From assembly GCA_032209605.1 (NCBI GenBank), contig JASFXZ010000016.1, positions 16,306,001 through 16,370,000 of the forward strand: a stretch of 64,000 nt of DNA, given 5' to 3'. This DNA comes from Mactromeris polynyma. Its lineage: Eukaryota; Mollusca; Bivalvia; Venerida; Mactridae. The notes beneath the pieces are model-generated. The model ran no database searches. It worked only from the letters and a program-made list of their open reading frames with translations, and was not told the origin of the DNA. The translations under genes and the position numbers were made by a program. Shown in pieces: positions 23,695-34,490 of this stretch (position 1 is its first letter; each line of letters opens with the position of its first letter).

Positions 23695-24033
23695 ATCTAG
23701 TGGTATTGTGTAGATAAAAGTTGTATATATACTTAAATATTACTACGCGGAGAAGTAGTAAATTCACTACAGACAAACAAAGTAGTGCGGAATATATCGT
23801 TCACAAAAGCTGCATAAAATGGAAATATTTAGAACAAAATTGATCGATACATTAGATTCAATGAAGGCTAATGGTGATGGAGCGATTGCTGGCTTGATAG
23901 TGTTGTTGATTTTTGTGATGTTGTTTAGAGTGGTAAAAATCGGTACCACTAACCTTGTAGATGTCGTTTGGGAAAGAGCAAGGTTTTATGATTTTCACAT
24001 TGATTGAAGACTTGACAAAAATTAAAACTATTA

Positions 24034-25224
24034 CAGTAGAACACGCTTATAACGAATTTCTGGGGACCTGGAGATTTATTTCGTGATATATAAACTTTGT
24101 TATATCCATACAGCGAAATATCATTATAATAGTATGGAGAGAATATTATTAGTTATACAGGTTGTTGACAGGGTATATGGGGGAATATAACCAGTTTGTG
24201 TGCCATATAACCCGAGGCGTTAGCCGAGGGTTATATGAATCGCAGACTGGTTATATTCCCCCATATACCCTGTCAACAACCTGTATAACGAATTTATAAT
24301 ACTGCAATTCCATGTTTTCATACGAATTTAGTTAAACAAGCAATGTTTCGATGCCTAGCTCTCTATATCTAGTAATTAGATCTGTGTATTTTTGGTGTTT
24401 TTGGTTCATAAAATTGTTTAGAGTATTTTAGTTTTGTAAAATATCAGTTATTAAAACGTATTCCTTTAAAAATATATCGGGAATTACTTGTTGTAGATCA
24501 AATTTCTTTTATTTCACTCACACGTTATAATGCCTGAAAATTAATTGCATTACCCCGTAAGGTACCTCAATACACATGGTTAAGCGCGCGCTTGCGCTCT
24601 AATTTTTATTTTCAAGCGTCTGATCTCATGGACTTTATCGAACTGAATTTGGCTCAAACCTTAAAAAATCTATCGTTTTGAATAATAATACTAGCACACA
24701 TGTACTCTGTTCAATATTTATTGAATCATGTATGAAAATCAATTGTCAATTTCTAGTAACTTGCGGATATCAAGAGATGAAAGTTTTCGAGTCGAGCTGT
24801 CAGCGAAAATTGTCGCGAGGCGCATGAAGGGAAAAACGTCATATACCCTGTCAGCGCCGTGTATATAGAATCCTATACGCGAGCCTTTAACCAATGAAAT
24901 TACTGGATTTTTCTTTGCAGTATTATAAATATCGTTATACCATCCATTACTGCTGACTGTATGCTTGTTTACTAGATGTGTGTGTAGTGATACAGAACAT
25001 GTATTCTATTTGAAAAATAAGTTATAACCGAGTATGTTTGCATTGAAATATGTCTTTTGGGACCAACAAACTGCTATGTTATATAAAAAATTTCGCTTTA
25101 TCCAAATTCGTTATAACCGTGAAGTTATACAATAAAATACAGAAGAGCTGTGTCGGGAATATAAATTACTACATACTATCCGATTATTCGTTATAACCGA
25201 GTACGTTATAAGTGTGTTCTACTG
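24034..25224. mobile_element. 1.2 kb non-autonomous element with pogo-like ends
   Basis: The left end CAGTAGAACACGCTTATAAC and the right end GTTATAAGTGTGTTCTACTG are inverted copies with one mismatch. TA precedes the left end; the right flank is TT. The interior has no long open frame, so the element would depend on a transposase encoded elsewhere. It contains the 44 bp fold-back at 24152-24289. CAGT...ACTG ends with TA targets fit the pogo/Tigger branch of Tc1/mariner; the branch is inferred. Confidence 0.75.
24152..24289. repeat. perfect 44 bp inverted repeat (fold-back) with a nested inner hairpin
   Basis: The left arm 24152-24195 (starts GTTATACAGGTTGTTGACAG) is the exact reverse complement of 24246-24289. 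Inside the 50 bp spacer a second pair, CATATAACCC (24204-24213) and GGGTTATATG (24228-24237), encloses GAGGCGTTAGCCGA. Both arms carry the phrase ACAGGGTATATGG, which recurs partially near 24840 (CATATACCCTGTCAGC). Confidence 0.93.
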
Positions 25225-25255
25225 TTTTGCTTTGTTTTCTATTTTTAGACATAGA

Positions 25256-25505
25256 TAGTTCCCATATCTACAATATTTACCTCCCTTGTTCTTAATCATA
25301 AGCCAGTTTGATAGGCTAACCTGGTATGCACTTATAGGAGTAATCCCCAAATATGTGATAATTGAGAAAATATCAAGAGAATTTGCATGTGACAACCACT
25401 TTTTCTTCAACTTTCTGAGCCAACTGCCCACATGAGCATAATGAATAAGTTACTTTTATATATATCTGATTATTTTATCATCATTTACATTATATTCCCT
25501 ATAAA
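25256..25505 (+). mobile_element. family E MITE, second copy, right end missing
   Basis: Starts TAGTTCCCATATCTACAATA and follows the interior of the 11767 element closely (AATTTGCATGTGACAACCA, ATTATATTCCCTATAAA). Here the right terminal array is absent. Confidence 0.8.
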
Positions 25506-25518
25506 CTTTAAGGAATTT

Positions 25519-25585
25519 CAACCTCAATATTAAGACCACCTCAATAGAAGACCATGTTTTCAAGGGTCCCAAGGGTGGTCTTATT
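25519..25585 (+). mobile_element. family A MITE, 3' half fragment
   Basis: CAACCTCAATATTAAGACCA through AAGGGTGGTCTTATT, without either outer end. Confidence 0.75.
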
Positions 25586-25674
25586 GTAGTTAAGATTATC
25601 CAAATACAAAATGGACCGCTAACTCTTTTGACCAATACATTTCATCAACTTAAAATCTTAAATTGTGTGATATA

Positions 25675-26022
25675 CAGTAAAACCTCAACAATAAGACCAC
25701 CCTTTGGACCCTTGAAAACCGGTTTTAATATTGAGGTTGAATATAGAGCGGAACAGTCAAAATTGGCTTGAAAACTGTGTTCTTAATTTTGAGGTGGTCT
25801 TATTATTGAGGTGGTCTTATTATTGAGGTGGTCTTAGTATTGAGGTGGTCTTATCATTGAGGTGGTCTTATCATTGAGGTGGTCTTATTATTGAGGTGGT
25901 CTTAGTATTGAGATGGTCTTAGTATTGAGGTGGTCTTATCATTGATGTGATCTTATTATTGAGGTGGTCTTATTATTGAGGTGGTCTTATTATTGAGGTG
26001 GTATTTAAGCGAGGTTTTACTG
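25675..26022 (-). mobile_element. family A MITE with an expanded 20 bp internal repeat
   Basis: Starts CAGTAAAACCTCAACAATAA after TA and ends AAGCGAGGTTTTACTG before TA. Between about 25795 and 26000 the unit GAGGTGGTCTTATTATT (with a few variants) is repeated about ten times at a spacing of roughly 20 bp. The copy is thereby twice the usual length. Confidence 0.9.
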
Positions 26023-26670
26023 TATAATCATAATCAAGTCGAATTCAATATTGGTTATAAACGGGACATTATATTTTGTTTTGTTTATCTATTAAGTAAA
26101 CAAATATAATGTCATGTTTACTGATTTCGGCGTAGTTTTCTGGTTTCCCCATTTATGTCAGATGCGATCAACTCAAAAATCGCAACGTCTTACAACGAAG
26201 TAAGAGAAAGCCTTTTCTGACATTAATCAATGTAGACAGATTGCATGTCCGCTTCTCTGAATTTCTTAAATTGCCAATCTAGCATTTCAGATTCCACCGT
26301 AGTCAGAAAATTACCGTATTTGTTTATAGACCAGTTGATTGCGTTCTCAGAAGATTTAACAAAGTCTCGATCAATTCTTGATGGTCGTTCAGGCAATCAA
26401 TTGTAAATCCCTATAGGAAACATAGCGCGTGTTTGGCCCCCTTTATTACAGCGTAACTCCTCCCATTGCTTCTGTTAGGGGATCAATATATTCCTGGTAT
26501 TATCAATTCATATAAAGGACCTCTTGTCAGGGATTGACTATCATAAGGGAAACGCAGCGGGCAGCTTTTTGTGTTCCATTTGATAAAAAGTGGTTCACAC
26601 ACGCACGGACACAACTTGTTAATTTATTTTTAAATTTATAGATATTACAAATTTCTTTGTTCGACAAATA
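26023..26670. other. intergenic, nothing recognised
   Basis: AT-rich sequence with no open frame or repeat I can assign. Confidence 0.35.
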
Positions 26671-26820
26671 CAGAGGAAACATCGTAAGACCATCTCAAAA
26701 TTAAGAACACCAATTTTAAATCCATTTCCACCGTTTGTTCAACCTCAATAATACGACCACTGTTTAACAAGACCATTTTTCAAGGGTCTAAAGGGTGGTC
26801 TTATTATTGAGGTCTTACTG
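26671..26820 (+). mobile_element. family A MITE, internally shortened
   Basis: CAGAGGAAACATCGTAAGAC at the left, TATTGAGGTCTTACTG at the right, TA outside both. About 25 bp of the usual left part are missing. Confidence 0.8.
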
Positions 26821-27439
26821 TAACTTAGAACACAAAATTATTGTAAGAGTTATCTCCAATTAGTTTCCCCGAAGACGTTAATAACCCAGAGTGCAATAGT
26901 AACTTGTTCGAAACACGTGTTTCTCGCACAAAAGATACAGTAATCACGTGATTTTCAGGAGACTAAGACAAAAAATCTATTAGTGTGATTAATTACAGGG
27001 ATAAAAACAGAAGCTTCCCGAATCGATAGCAGGTCAATAACTGACAACGTTGTTAATTTCAAAGACGACTTTAGATAGATTAGCCGACGCTTGGCCATGG
27101 TTGGCTGCTTTTATATTGACTTAATGTCCAATGCCCAGAAAATAAACACGATAAAGGGGAGCATTTAATCATATAAATGTTTCTTCCATCTAATTAAAAT
27201 CTAGCTTGCTACGTTAAACACCAACTAATTAACTTTTTTCGGCATTTTTGGACGATTTACGAATATTGCAACAACATATGCCCCACATTTTTAATTTTTT
27301 ATTTAAAGATGCGTGAAAAAAAACAGATTTAATAAGACGACCAATGCGAAAAATCTTTTCTAATTGTGTTACATGTATCACTTTTATTTTTAATTTGTAG
27401 ATAGTACAACTTTCTCATACCGGCGGCTGCCATTGATAA
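26821..27439. other. intergenic, nothing recognised
   Basis: AT-rich sequence with no open frame or repeat I can assign. Confidence 0.35.
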
Positions 27440-27545
27440 CTTGTTGCTCTATAGAGAGGTAAAATAGATCGTAAATTCTTTCTGCGATAACAATTGATAC
27501 TGTTGTTGAAGAGCTATTGTTGTTCAATAGAGGGCCACATTAAAG
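27440..27545 (-). mobile_element. family D element, decayed
   Basis: TTGTTGCTCTATAGAGAGGT at one side, GTTGTTGAAGAGC and GTTCAATAGAGG at the other. Matches the reverse of the D pattern. Confidence 0.5.
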
Positions 27546-28407
27546 ATGTTTCACAAGTATATCTAAGATTAGGTTGATTTTTGAAATGCGTGTTTTTAAA
27601 TATACATTCATAAAATGTGTCGAACATTAATTCTGGCAAAGTTCAGATGAAATTATACCTTAAACGCAGATTCTGGCAATGTTCAGAAAAAAACAAGATT
27701 AAATGTACTGTCGGCAAAATATTCCACACAACATCAATGGAACAATTGCAAAATTGTTTCCCCAGAAATTGTTAAGATTTTGCGCGTTTAAGTGCTCTGC
27801 TTTTTCTAATAATCAATGGAAATTATACGATATTGGAGTGATTTGAAGTTGTTTGCCGTTTAAATGCCATTAAAACGATCATTAACCGCCTTCAATTAAA
27901 ATATTGTGTGCGCAGTGCTTTTATAAGTGACATATTACAGAGTGGGTTTCGATAGGACGGAAAATGCTTTGTTACGCCCGCAAAACGGTACCAACGTCAT
28001 TTAGAAGCCACTGCCAAACTTCCGCCGGAAGTGGTATCGACGAAATACGTTGAAACGACGGATAATTGTTATGATATGCGGGCCACATTGAATATATAAT
28101 TGATACAATTATAGTGCTGTTTTAGATGAATATATTACCTGGTCCAATTCATTTCGAAATATTTGATAGGTGTGCAGAATTGTTGGTGCTTTTCCGTGCA
28201 CTTGATGGAGAAAAGTCGCAATTGTGTTTTGATAGAAAAATGTCTCAACCAGCTGCAACTTAGTTTCACGCACGGGTGCATTTTCTAACATAAATTGACT
28301 TGAATAGTTTCTGAAAGTTCATGTATCACTATTACATGGCTTTTTTAAGTGTGTTTCATTATGTAAATTCATAACGTGATGCCCTTGATCGATAAAGCAT
28401 CTATTAG
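27546..28407. other. intergenic, nothing recognised
   Basis: A 60-codon minus frame only. The phrase ATTCTGGCAA(A/T)GTTCAGA occurs twice near 27632 and 27670. No gene supported. Confidence 0.35.
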
Positions 28408-28709
28408 TTGTTTCGGTAGAACAACTAGTTCTATGGCAATGTTCGACAGTCACACCGCTTTAATACGAAAAATATTTTTTCCGGAAGTAGCGCAAGAATA
28501 ACAGGTGGGTGAATCGGTTATAAATAGTTCAACACCTGAGCGTAACCTGCATAACATACTCAGTACTGGTAGAAATCTTTACTGTGCAATTAAATTAAAT
28601 GGATCAACAATGGACAATAATGCTTCGTACTTCTTGTGAATCTGGAAGTGTTGAATACATAACCAGTGTTCAATACCGAACAACTTCAGTGCTTTCAGCG
28701 CTTTGATTT
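28408..28709 (+). repeat. dispersed repeat family G, copy 2
   Basis: Aligns with 5368-5664: GCGCAAGAATAACAGGTG, CGTAACCTGCATAACATACT, ACTTCAGTGCTTTCAGCGCT. Same orientation, similar length. Confidence 0.8.
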
Positions 28710-29636
28710 ATGCTTTTGTTTTTATTATTATAAAAAGTACTACATAATTTGGGTTGCCACTAGTTTGCCGCGTAACGGGCTATTATATTATTTATTATTA
28801 CTATCGAGCATAATTTTAAGATTTCATGTAAAGATCTTGATACTTTTTCACTAGGAAGAGTTACAATACCCAATTGGCGCTTTGTATGCACCTTTTTTAT
28901 AGACAGACACGAAAATGTAGCTATATTTAGGTATACACTCCTAGACTATTTGTCCGTCATTTGTACGCGCGTTGCACAAAAACCACACACTTAACGAAAA
29001 ACAATTATTTTTCTGTCTACTAAAAGTAATAAACTACATTAATGTCACTGTGGGTATGGAATTAAGAGTTTCGATATTAGTGCTGCTTGATTTATTGGTC
29101 CAATAAACTTGTCTTGTATTACAACTGATTAAATGTTTCTAAGAAAATTCCCTCAAGTTGTCTATGAAATGAGTTCTTGTATTTTACATAAATATTGCTA
29201 CATATTGGCTTACGGTGCCGTTCAACCTATATTGATTCAAAACTTGCTGCAACATCGCTTCGAAGCAATCATGAATTTTACAAACACTCGACAAATAGAC
29301 AAGCTCCAATTTCATTGTACAACCTTGAGTGAACAATATATACTGAACACCATTAAAATGCAACTACATTGTATTTTAAATAGGCTTCATTTTGTACATG
29401 GTTACCAACTGTTACCAATGTTTAAAATATTGTTCAAAAAGTATTGAAACTACGGACCAATAATTCATATTTCATGATTCAATAAGCTTATTCAATTATG
29501 TTAGTGAATTGATATATAATTATTTCTTCTTTATGTCATGTTTTGAAGCAGACAATTTTCGGTTGGGTTTTAATGGCTTTGAATATACTAACAAAAGAGG
29601 CGTGGCTTTGTGCTTATACTAGTAGTTGATTAAACT
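28710..29636. other. intergenic, no gene recognised
   Basis: A 104-codon plus frame (29133-29447, ATG start) has no recognisable domain, no splice context that I can defend and AT-rich codon use like its surroundings. I do not call it a gene. Confidence 0.4.
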
Positions 29637-29722
29637 TTTAACCTCTCTAGAGCAACAACCTCTCAGCAACAACCCAATTTGTGCCTGCAATAGGGCGTTG
29701 CAATGGAGAGATTAGAATGTTT
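29637..29722 (+). mobile_element. family D element
   Basis: TTAACCTCTCTAGAGCAACA at the left and GTTGCAATGGAGAGATTAGA at the right form inverted ends around CAACAACCCAATTTGTGCC. Confidence 0.65.
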
Positions 29723-29899
29723 CTTAATTGACATTTATCTCAAACAAGACATCTTCAAGAACTTATACATTGATTTATAAGCGCTGACATATTCAGAGAA
29801 GTTGGTAAGTAAAATAAATATGGATTTTAATTTTTACTAGCGCTGCTCTAGTCTGATTGTTGCACGTTTGTCATCTCACAAGAAAACATAAAATATATA

Positions 29900-30077
29900 T
29901 AGTATAACCTCACTTAAAGACCACCTAAATAATAAGACCACCTCAAAATTAAGGACACAATTTGCAAGTCCATTTTCACTATTTTACTCTTTATTCAACC
30001 TCAATATTAAGACCACCTCAATAAAAGGACCAGTTTTCAAGAGTCTCAAGGATGGTCGTATTATTGAGGTTTTGCTG
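29900..30077 (+). mobile_element. family A MITE
   Basis: AGTATAACCTCACTTAAAGA at the left, ATTATTGAGGTTTTGCTG at the right. The interior is complete (AATTAAGGACACAATTTGCA, CAACCTCAATATTAAGACCA). Confidence 0.85.
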
Positions 30078-30262
30078 TTCATGCATTACTGCCCGCTGAC
30101 CACAGACACCAGCTGACCGTCTGTTTCGGGTGCATTATTAAATTAAAACAGTCGTGGGAGTTGTAACTGACCGTTGACGTCGGGTGGCAGTAGACTGAAG
30201 TGGTAACCGCTCACACAGGTTCTACTGTATGTTCTTGTTGTTGAACTATCACAGAAAGAGTA

Positions 30263-30738
30263 TCAGTGTACTACACAACGTTTGGTGTTAATCAACTCAA
30301 GCCCAATATTTCGGACAAAGTTGGCATTTTCAAGAGCAAAGAACACCATATTACACAATATCTGCTGCATTTGATTTTTGAAACACAGTGTTTGGGAGAT
30401 TTGCTCAGCTTTTGTTGCCGTTGAAATGAGGTTTTGCATGAAATCCATACTCTACGTCAATATCATCGTTGACCAAGCACGCGCTAAATCTATTTGCTGG
30501 AAACATTAAACGTAGATATTGACAGTTTCTCTAGGAAATAATCGAAATATTCTTCCAGAAACTGGCTGGTAATTTTGTCCGTGTTTTCATAGATTATACT
30601 TATTGATGCGGCATTTCTTACAGGGAAATTGCTATAATTATTGATGTGTTCAACCAACATTTCCCATCCTGCATTTCTGTTTGAACACTTCCGGAATTTG
30701 TGATTGATCATTTGCGCAATCAGAATGCTACCCTTCAC
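30263..30738 (-). pseudogene. possible decayed coding exons, HEAT-repeat-like
   Basis: Two minus-strand open frames lie end to end: 30738-30490 (82 codons) and 30448-30263 (61 codons). The first contains NFPVRNAASISIIYEN and FLEEYFDYFLEKLS. The P-V-R-x-A-A pattern followed by a hydrophobic helix resembles HEAT repeats. A reasonable splice acceptor (TTACTTACGTTTGTAG) precedes it at about 30740. The second contains MVFFALENANFVRNIGLELI; a related in-frame phrase (FLENANFGGNIE) can be read on minus near 4885-4945. There is a stop between the frames and no clear donor. The family is not recognised, and this could be a repeat rather than a gene. Confidence 0.3.
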
Positions 30739-30970
30739 TACAAACGTAAGTAAAATAAGGTCTAACTAATGAGTTAAACTATTCTAGTAATAAGATATAG
30801 CGTTTAAAATTACGTTTGAAAATATTTTCCCTATAATATAATATACTGATCAAAACTGGTAGAGATGGAAACTCGATATCGATTTTCGGGTCATTTACAA
30901 GGGGGTGGGGGTGAGGGGGGAATCCACTGCCATAAGCGAGATTAAAGGCATCAAAGCTGGGTAAGCTGAA

Positions 30971-31001
30971 TTTCGGGGTGGTCTTTAAGCGGGGGTTTTA
31001 C
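30971..31001 (-). mobile_element. family A MITE, end fragment
   Basis: GGTGGTCTTTAAGCGGGGGT followed by TTTACTG: only the terminal 30 bp of a reverse copy. Confidence 0.6.
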
Positions 31002-32395
31002 TGTTATTTAAGTCTACCAAATTTATCGACAAACAGTAAACGTTAAAACAATGGTGTCAACATGGCAATGCATTGTACCAACTATATGCACCATCGTTCA
31101 GTCCCCTGATTTAGTTCTAACTCAATATACCAATCATACCACGTTCACACGAAGCCCCCGGGGGTTTGACGAGTCCCGTAAGAACAAATCAAAGGACCGA
31201 GGGTCCTGGGAGGCGCTTCCAAGGCAAGACTGCACGTTTTCCATATAATCGTATTAGAAATTAATACGCGACTATCCGGGTAAACTAGTTCGCCACAAAT
31301 GACACGAATAATCAAGACAAACTGTTTATATCAAGACTACAGCCTTTCCACAATTGATATATCATTGGCAAATCAGCCATTATACTCATCAAATCTAAAA
31401 TAACATCAGAGGACTATTTTCTTTAGACGATGAATATGGCGGTACTTCGATTAGATCATGCGGTTGACGATGATAGCAATATGACGCTAAAGCGCTTCAA
31501 AAACCAAGTATCTGCCTCTCGGAGTATTGTGTAGCATATTGTCACAACTCAGAGAGTAAGACATTAACAATCAAAGACCCATATCAGTACTCAAATTTAA
31601 AAAATACAGCCTTAGTTTAGCATGGTTCCCCATTGGGACATATAGACGGCGTCGCTAAGTCTCCAGTTTTATCTTTCCATCATTAGTACGTAACTCTATA
31701 CATGCCGTTTAATTATTTAGTAATTCCAAAGGCAATCCATCACAAGCACTATAATAGTCAGCAGAGTGCTACTATGGGTAGTGTTTAGAACTTCATATTT
31801 AACAATTTACGCTTTAAGGGAAGGCGATTAACTCCATTGTGATGCAGAAAGAGAAATTTGAGAATGCTAGAAAAGTTCTTTGTATGCTAACAATAATACG
31901 AACTCATCTTTCCTACAGAGGAACTGATATCTAGTAGTTTAAACAAAAACCCTCATGGGTCAGGCTATTGGCCAATTAATATTAAATGATTTAGACCAGA
32001 GAGTCATATGGTGTGTTGGAAATTAACAATGAAGCTACCTAATATAGATGTCAAATTGATGTATTGTCTTCAAACGGGTGTGAAATTTCATGTGGTCAGA
32101 TTACTGTGATCAATATTCATCGATAGACACCGAGTGAAGTCTGTTTAATTTATTTATAAACCACATGAATATGTGTGGTGTAAGTTCATGCGGCCAAATT
32201 GCTGTAATTGATATTCATTGACAGGCTCAAAGTGATATCTGTTTAATTCATTTTTAACCAACAATAAAATAACAAATATTCACACAACAAACTTTTACGA
32301 ATAAGTATGTGTTTAACAACAAACAGATTTACTGCCGTTTTATGTTTATTTTTTATGTTGATACCAGACGACTAACAATACAGTACAACGTGTCG
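31002..32395. other. intergenic, no gene recognised
   Basis: No gene recognised. Bases 31145-31225 are GC-richer than their surroundings (GAAGCCCCCGGGGGTTTGAC) without an identifiable feature. Two related blocks near 32095-32140 and 32185-32245 share ATTCATYGAYAGRC-type sequence and look like an old duplication. Confidence 0.35.
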
Positions 32396-32960
32396 AGAGC
32401 GGACCTCTCTAGAGCCTCTCTTCAACAGTCTATTTTAAGAATTCACCATCAATTTTACCTCTCTAGACCAACAGCCTCTCTTCAACAGTCTAGTTTAAGA
32501 ATTCACCATCAATTTTACCTCTCTAGACCAACAGCCTCTCATCAACAATCTATTTTAAGAATTCACCATCAATTTTACCTCTCTAGACCAACAGCCTCTC
32601 ATCAACAATCTATTTTAAGAATTCACCATCAATTTTACCTCTCTAGACCAACAGCCTCTCTTCAACAGTCTATTTTAAGAATTCACCATCAATTTTACCT
32701 CTCTAGAGCAACAGCCTCTCATCAACAATCTATTTTAAGAATTCACCATCAATTTTACCTCTCTAGACCAACAGCCTCTCTTCAACAATCTATTTTAAGA
32801 ATTCACCATCAATTTTACCTCTCTAGACCAACAGCCTCTCTTCAACTGTCTATTTTAAGAATTCACCATCAATTTTACCTCTCTAGACCAACAGCCTCTC
32901 TTCAACAGCCAAATCGTACGTACGTGTATCACAAAGGGGTGTTGCTCTGTAGAGGTAGTG
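32396..32960 (+). repeat. 60 bp minisatellite grown from a family D element
   Basis: Eight near-identical 60 bp units from 32401 to about 32900. The core is CTCTCTAGACCAACAGCCTC, then AAGAATTCACCATCAATTTT. Each unit holds one GAATTC. The right end (GTTGCTCTGTAGAGGTAGTG near 32940) is the inverted family D end, so the array sits inside such an element. The unit length is a multiple of three, so a 242-codon plus frame runs through it; it is an artefact. Confidence 0.93.
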
Positions 32961-33600
32961 ATATATTATTACCAATACATCGAGGATATGTTCCTAATGT
33001 TTATTTCATGCTAACAATTATATTTCTAAAAATCTGAATGAAGTTCTATAGTGGATGTGGGAAATGGAATCCACGTATTTCTATTGAATAATTTGCCATA
33101 GAAATCAATAGAAATGGTTCTGTTTGTCCGGATAATTGCTAAGTCGGAAATGGTTAGAAAATGTAAAGACCTTATCGTTAAAAAACTTCAAAATATTGAT
33201 CATTCGACTTGAAGACTAAACTTCATGTTATTTGATTTAATCTCACAGCAATATATGAACTACGAACTGAAACCAATACAGATTTAAGATGTAAAAAAAC
33301 ACGTACACAAAAATTGAAACTCACGTTCGGTATTTCTGGTATAGAGGTATTTTGTATTTTTAGAATATTTCCTACATTAGGACAAAAACGATCTGAAACG
33401 ATGAATTTAATTGTGACATGTTTTCATGGATTAGTTGCGATATTTCAAGCCATTTTAATTAGCCAAGTTATGGCTCATTGCAATCAAAATCAACTGAAGA
33501 ATTATGCAGTAGCATTTTATCAACTACATGAAATAGTACTGGTGGGTTAAGCACTTCGACCAGTACAGTTATTTCTGGTCACTGAGAAAAGCACAACTTA
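32961..33600. other. intergenic, nothing recognised
   Basis: A 78-codon plus frame (33314-33550) without recognisable domain. AT-rich. Confidence 0.35.
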
Positions 33601-33775
33601 CAGTCGGACCTCGTTCATTCGTACTCATAGGGTCCGAAACGTTATTTCGAATACTACATAATATCGAATAGTCCGTTTCTATTTGACTTGCCTAAGAAGA
33701 TACATCGAGACCTGATATTTGTTTTGGGTTGTACCAAGCATTCGGATAGAAGATTGTCGAATAAACGAGGTCATA
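33601..33775 (+). mobile_element. family C MITE
   Basis: Starts CAGTCGGACCTCGTTCATTC after TA. The right side has GTCGAATAAACGAGGTC, the inverted counterpart. Confidence 0.75.
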
Positions 33776-34260
33776 TCGAATCAACTTCACTTTCGACCAT
33801 TCCTTAAAAGCATCTCGTACTAATTGGATTAGGTCATATTTAGAGAAGATGTCTCATATACTATAGAAGAAAAGTCTTACGAACGTTTAGCTCTGCTCTA
33901 CTATGAATTCAATTACATGTTTGTCAGAACTCCACGGAAAATACAAGCGTATGTAATTACAAACATCTGACGAAATTTACATAGAAAATCAAAACTCATA
34001 CATTTTGTATTGAGCACACCCAAGTGTCCAATTTAATTCCACTAACATCCATAATACAACTTGCCGGAGACATATTCGTCTCTTACACAAGACATTGTTT
34101 AAAACTCAAGTTAAGCATACAACGCTTGCAAGCAGTATATGTAATTTGAATATGTACGGTATAACATCATGTGCTCCTGCAAAACCACGTCTTTTGTTGA
34201 TATGTACATTATGTTGCTATGAAACATGTTATTTTTAATGCAATAAACTATTTGAACGCC
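33776..34260. other. intergenic, nothing recognised
   Basis: AT-rich sequence with no credible open frame. Confidence 0.35.
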
Positions 34261-34490
34261 GCTGTACGATTTTCAACCTTCTTTAAGTGACGTCATTTCC
34301 TGAAAACGTCACATGTGACGTCACCATATACTGACAGTAAGCAATTTAACCCGCATATGGCAATATAAAAACGAAGTGACCATATGGAGTAAATATTATT
34401 TCCTGCTTGCAAACTGTGACATCATATGTGACGTTTTCTTGAAATGACGTTACTTACAGAAGAGGTTGGAAATCCCATAGCGCTCAGCGA
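34261..34490 (-). mobile_element. family F MITE, second copy
   Basis: Reverse relative to the 21551 copy. Left GCTGTACGATTTTCAACCTT then AAGTGACGTCATTTCCTG; right GAAATGACGTTACTTACAGA and GAGGTTGGAAATCCCATAGC. One TGACGTCA is intact in the left end; the right end has TGACGTTA. Confidence 0.82.

Noticed and set aside
29133..29447. 104-codon plus-strand frame with ATG
   Set aside because: No recognised motif, splice context or repeat support; such lengths occur by chance in 64 kb of six frames.
32309..33037. 242-codon plus-strand frame with 20-residue repeats
   Set aside because: Runs through the 60 bp minisatellite of a family D element; open only because the unit is a multiple of three.
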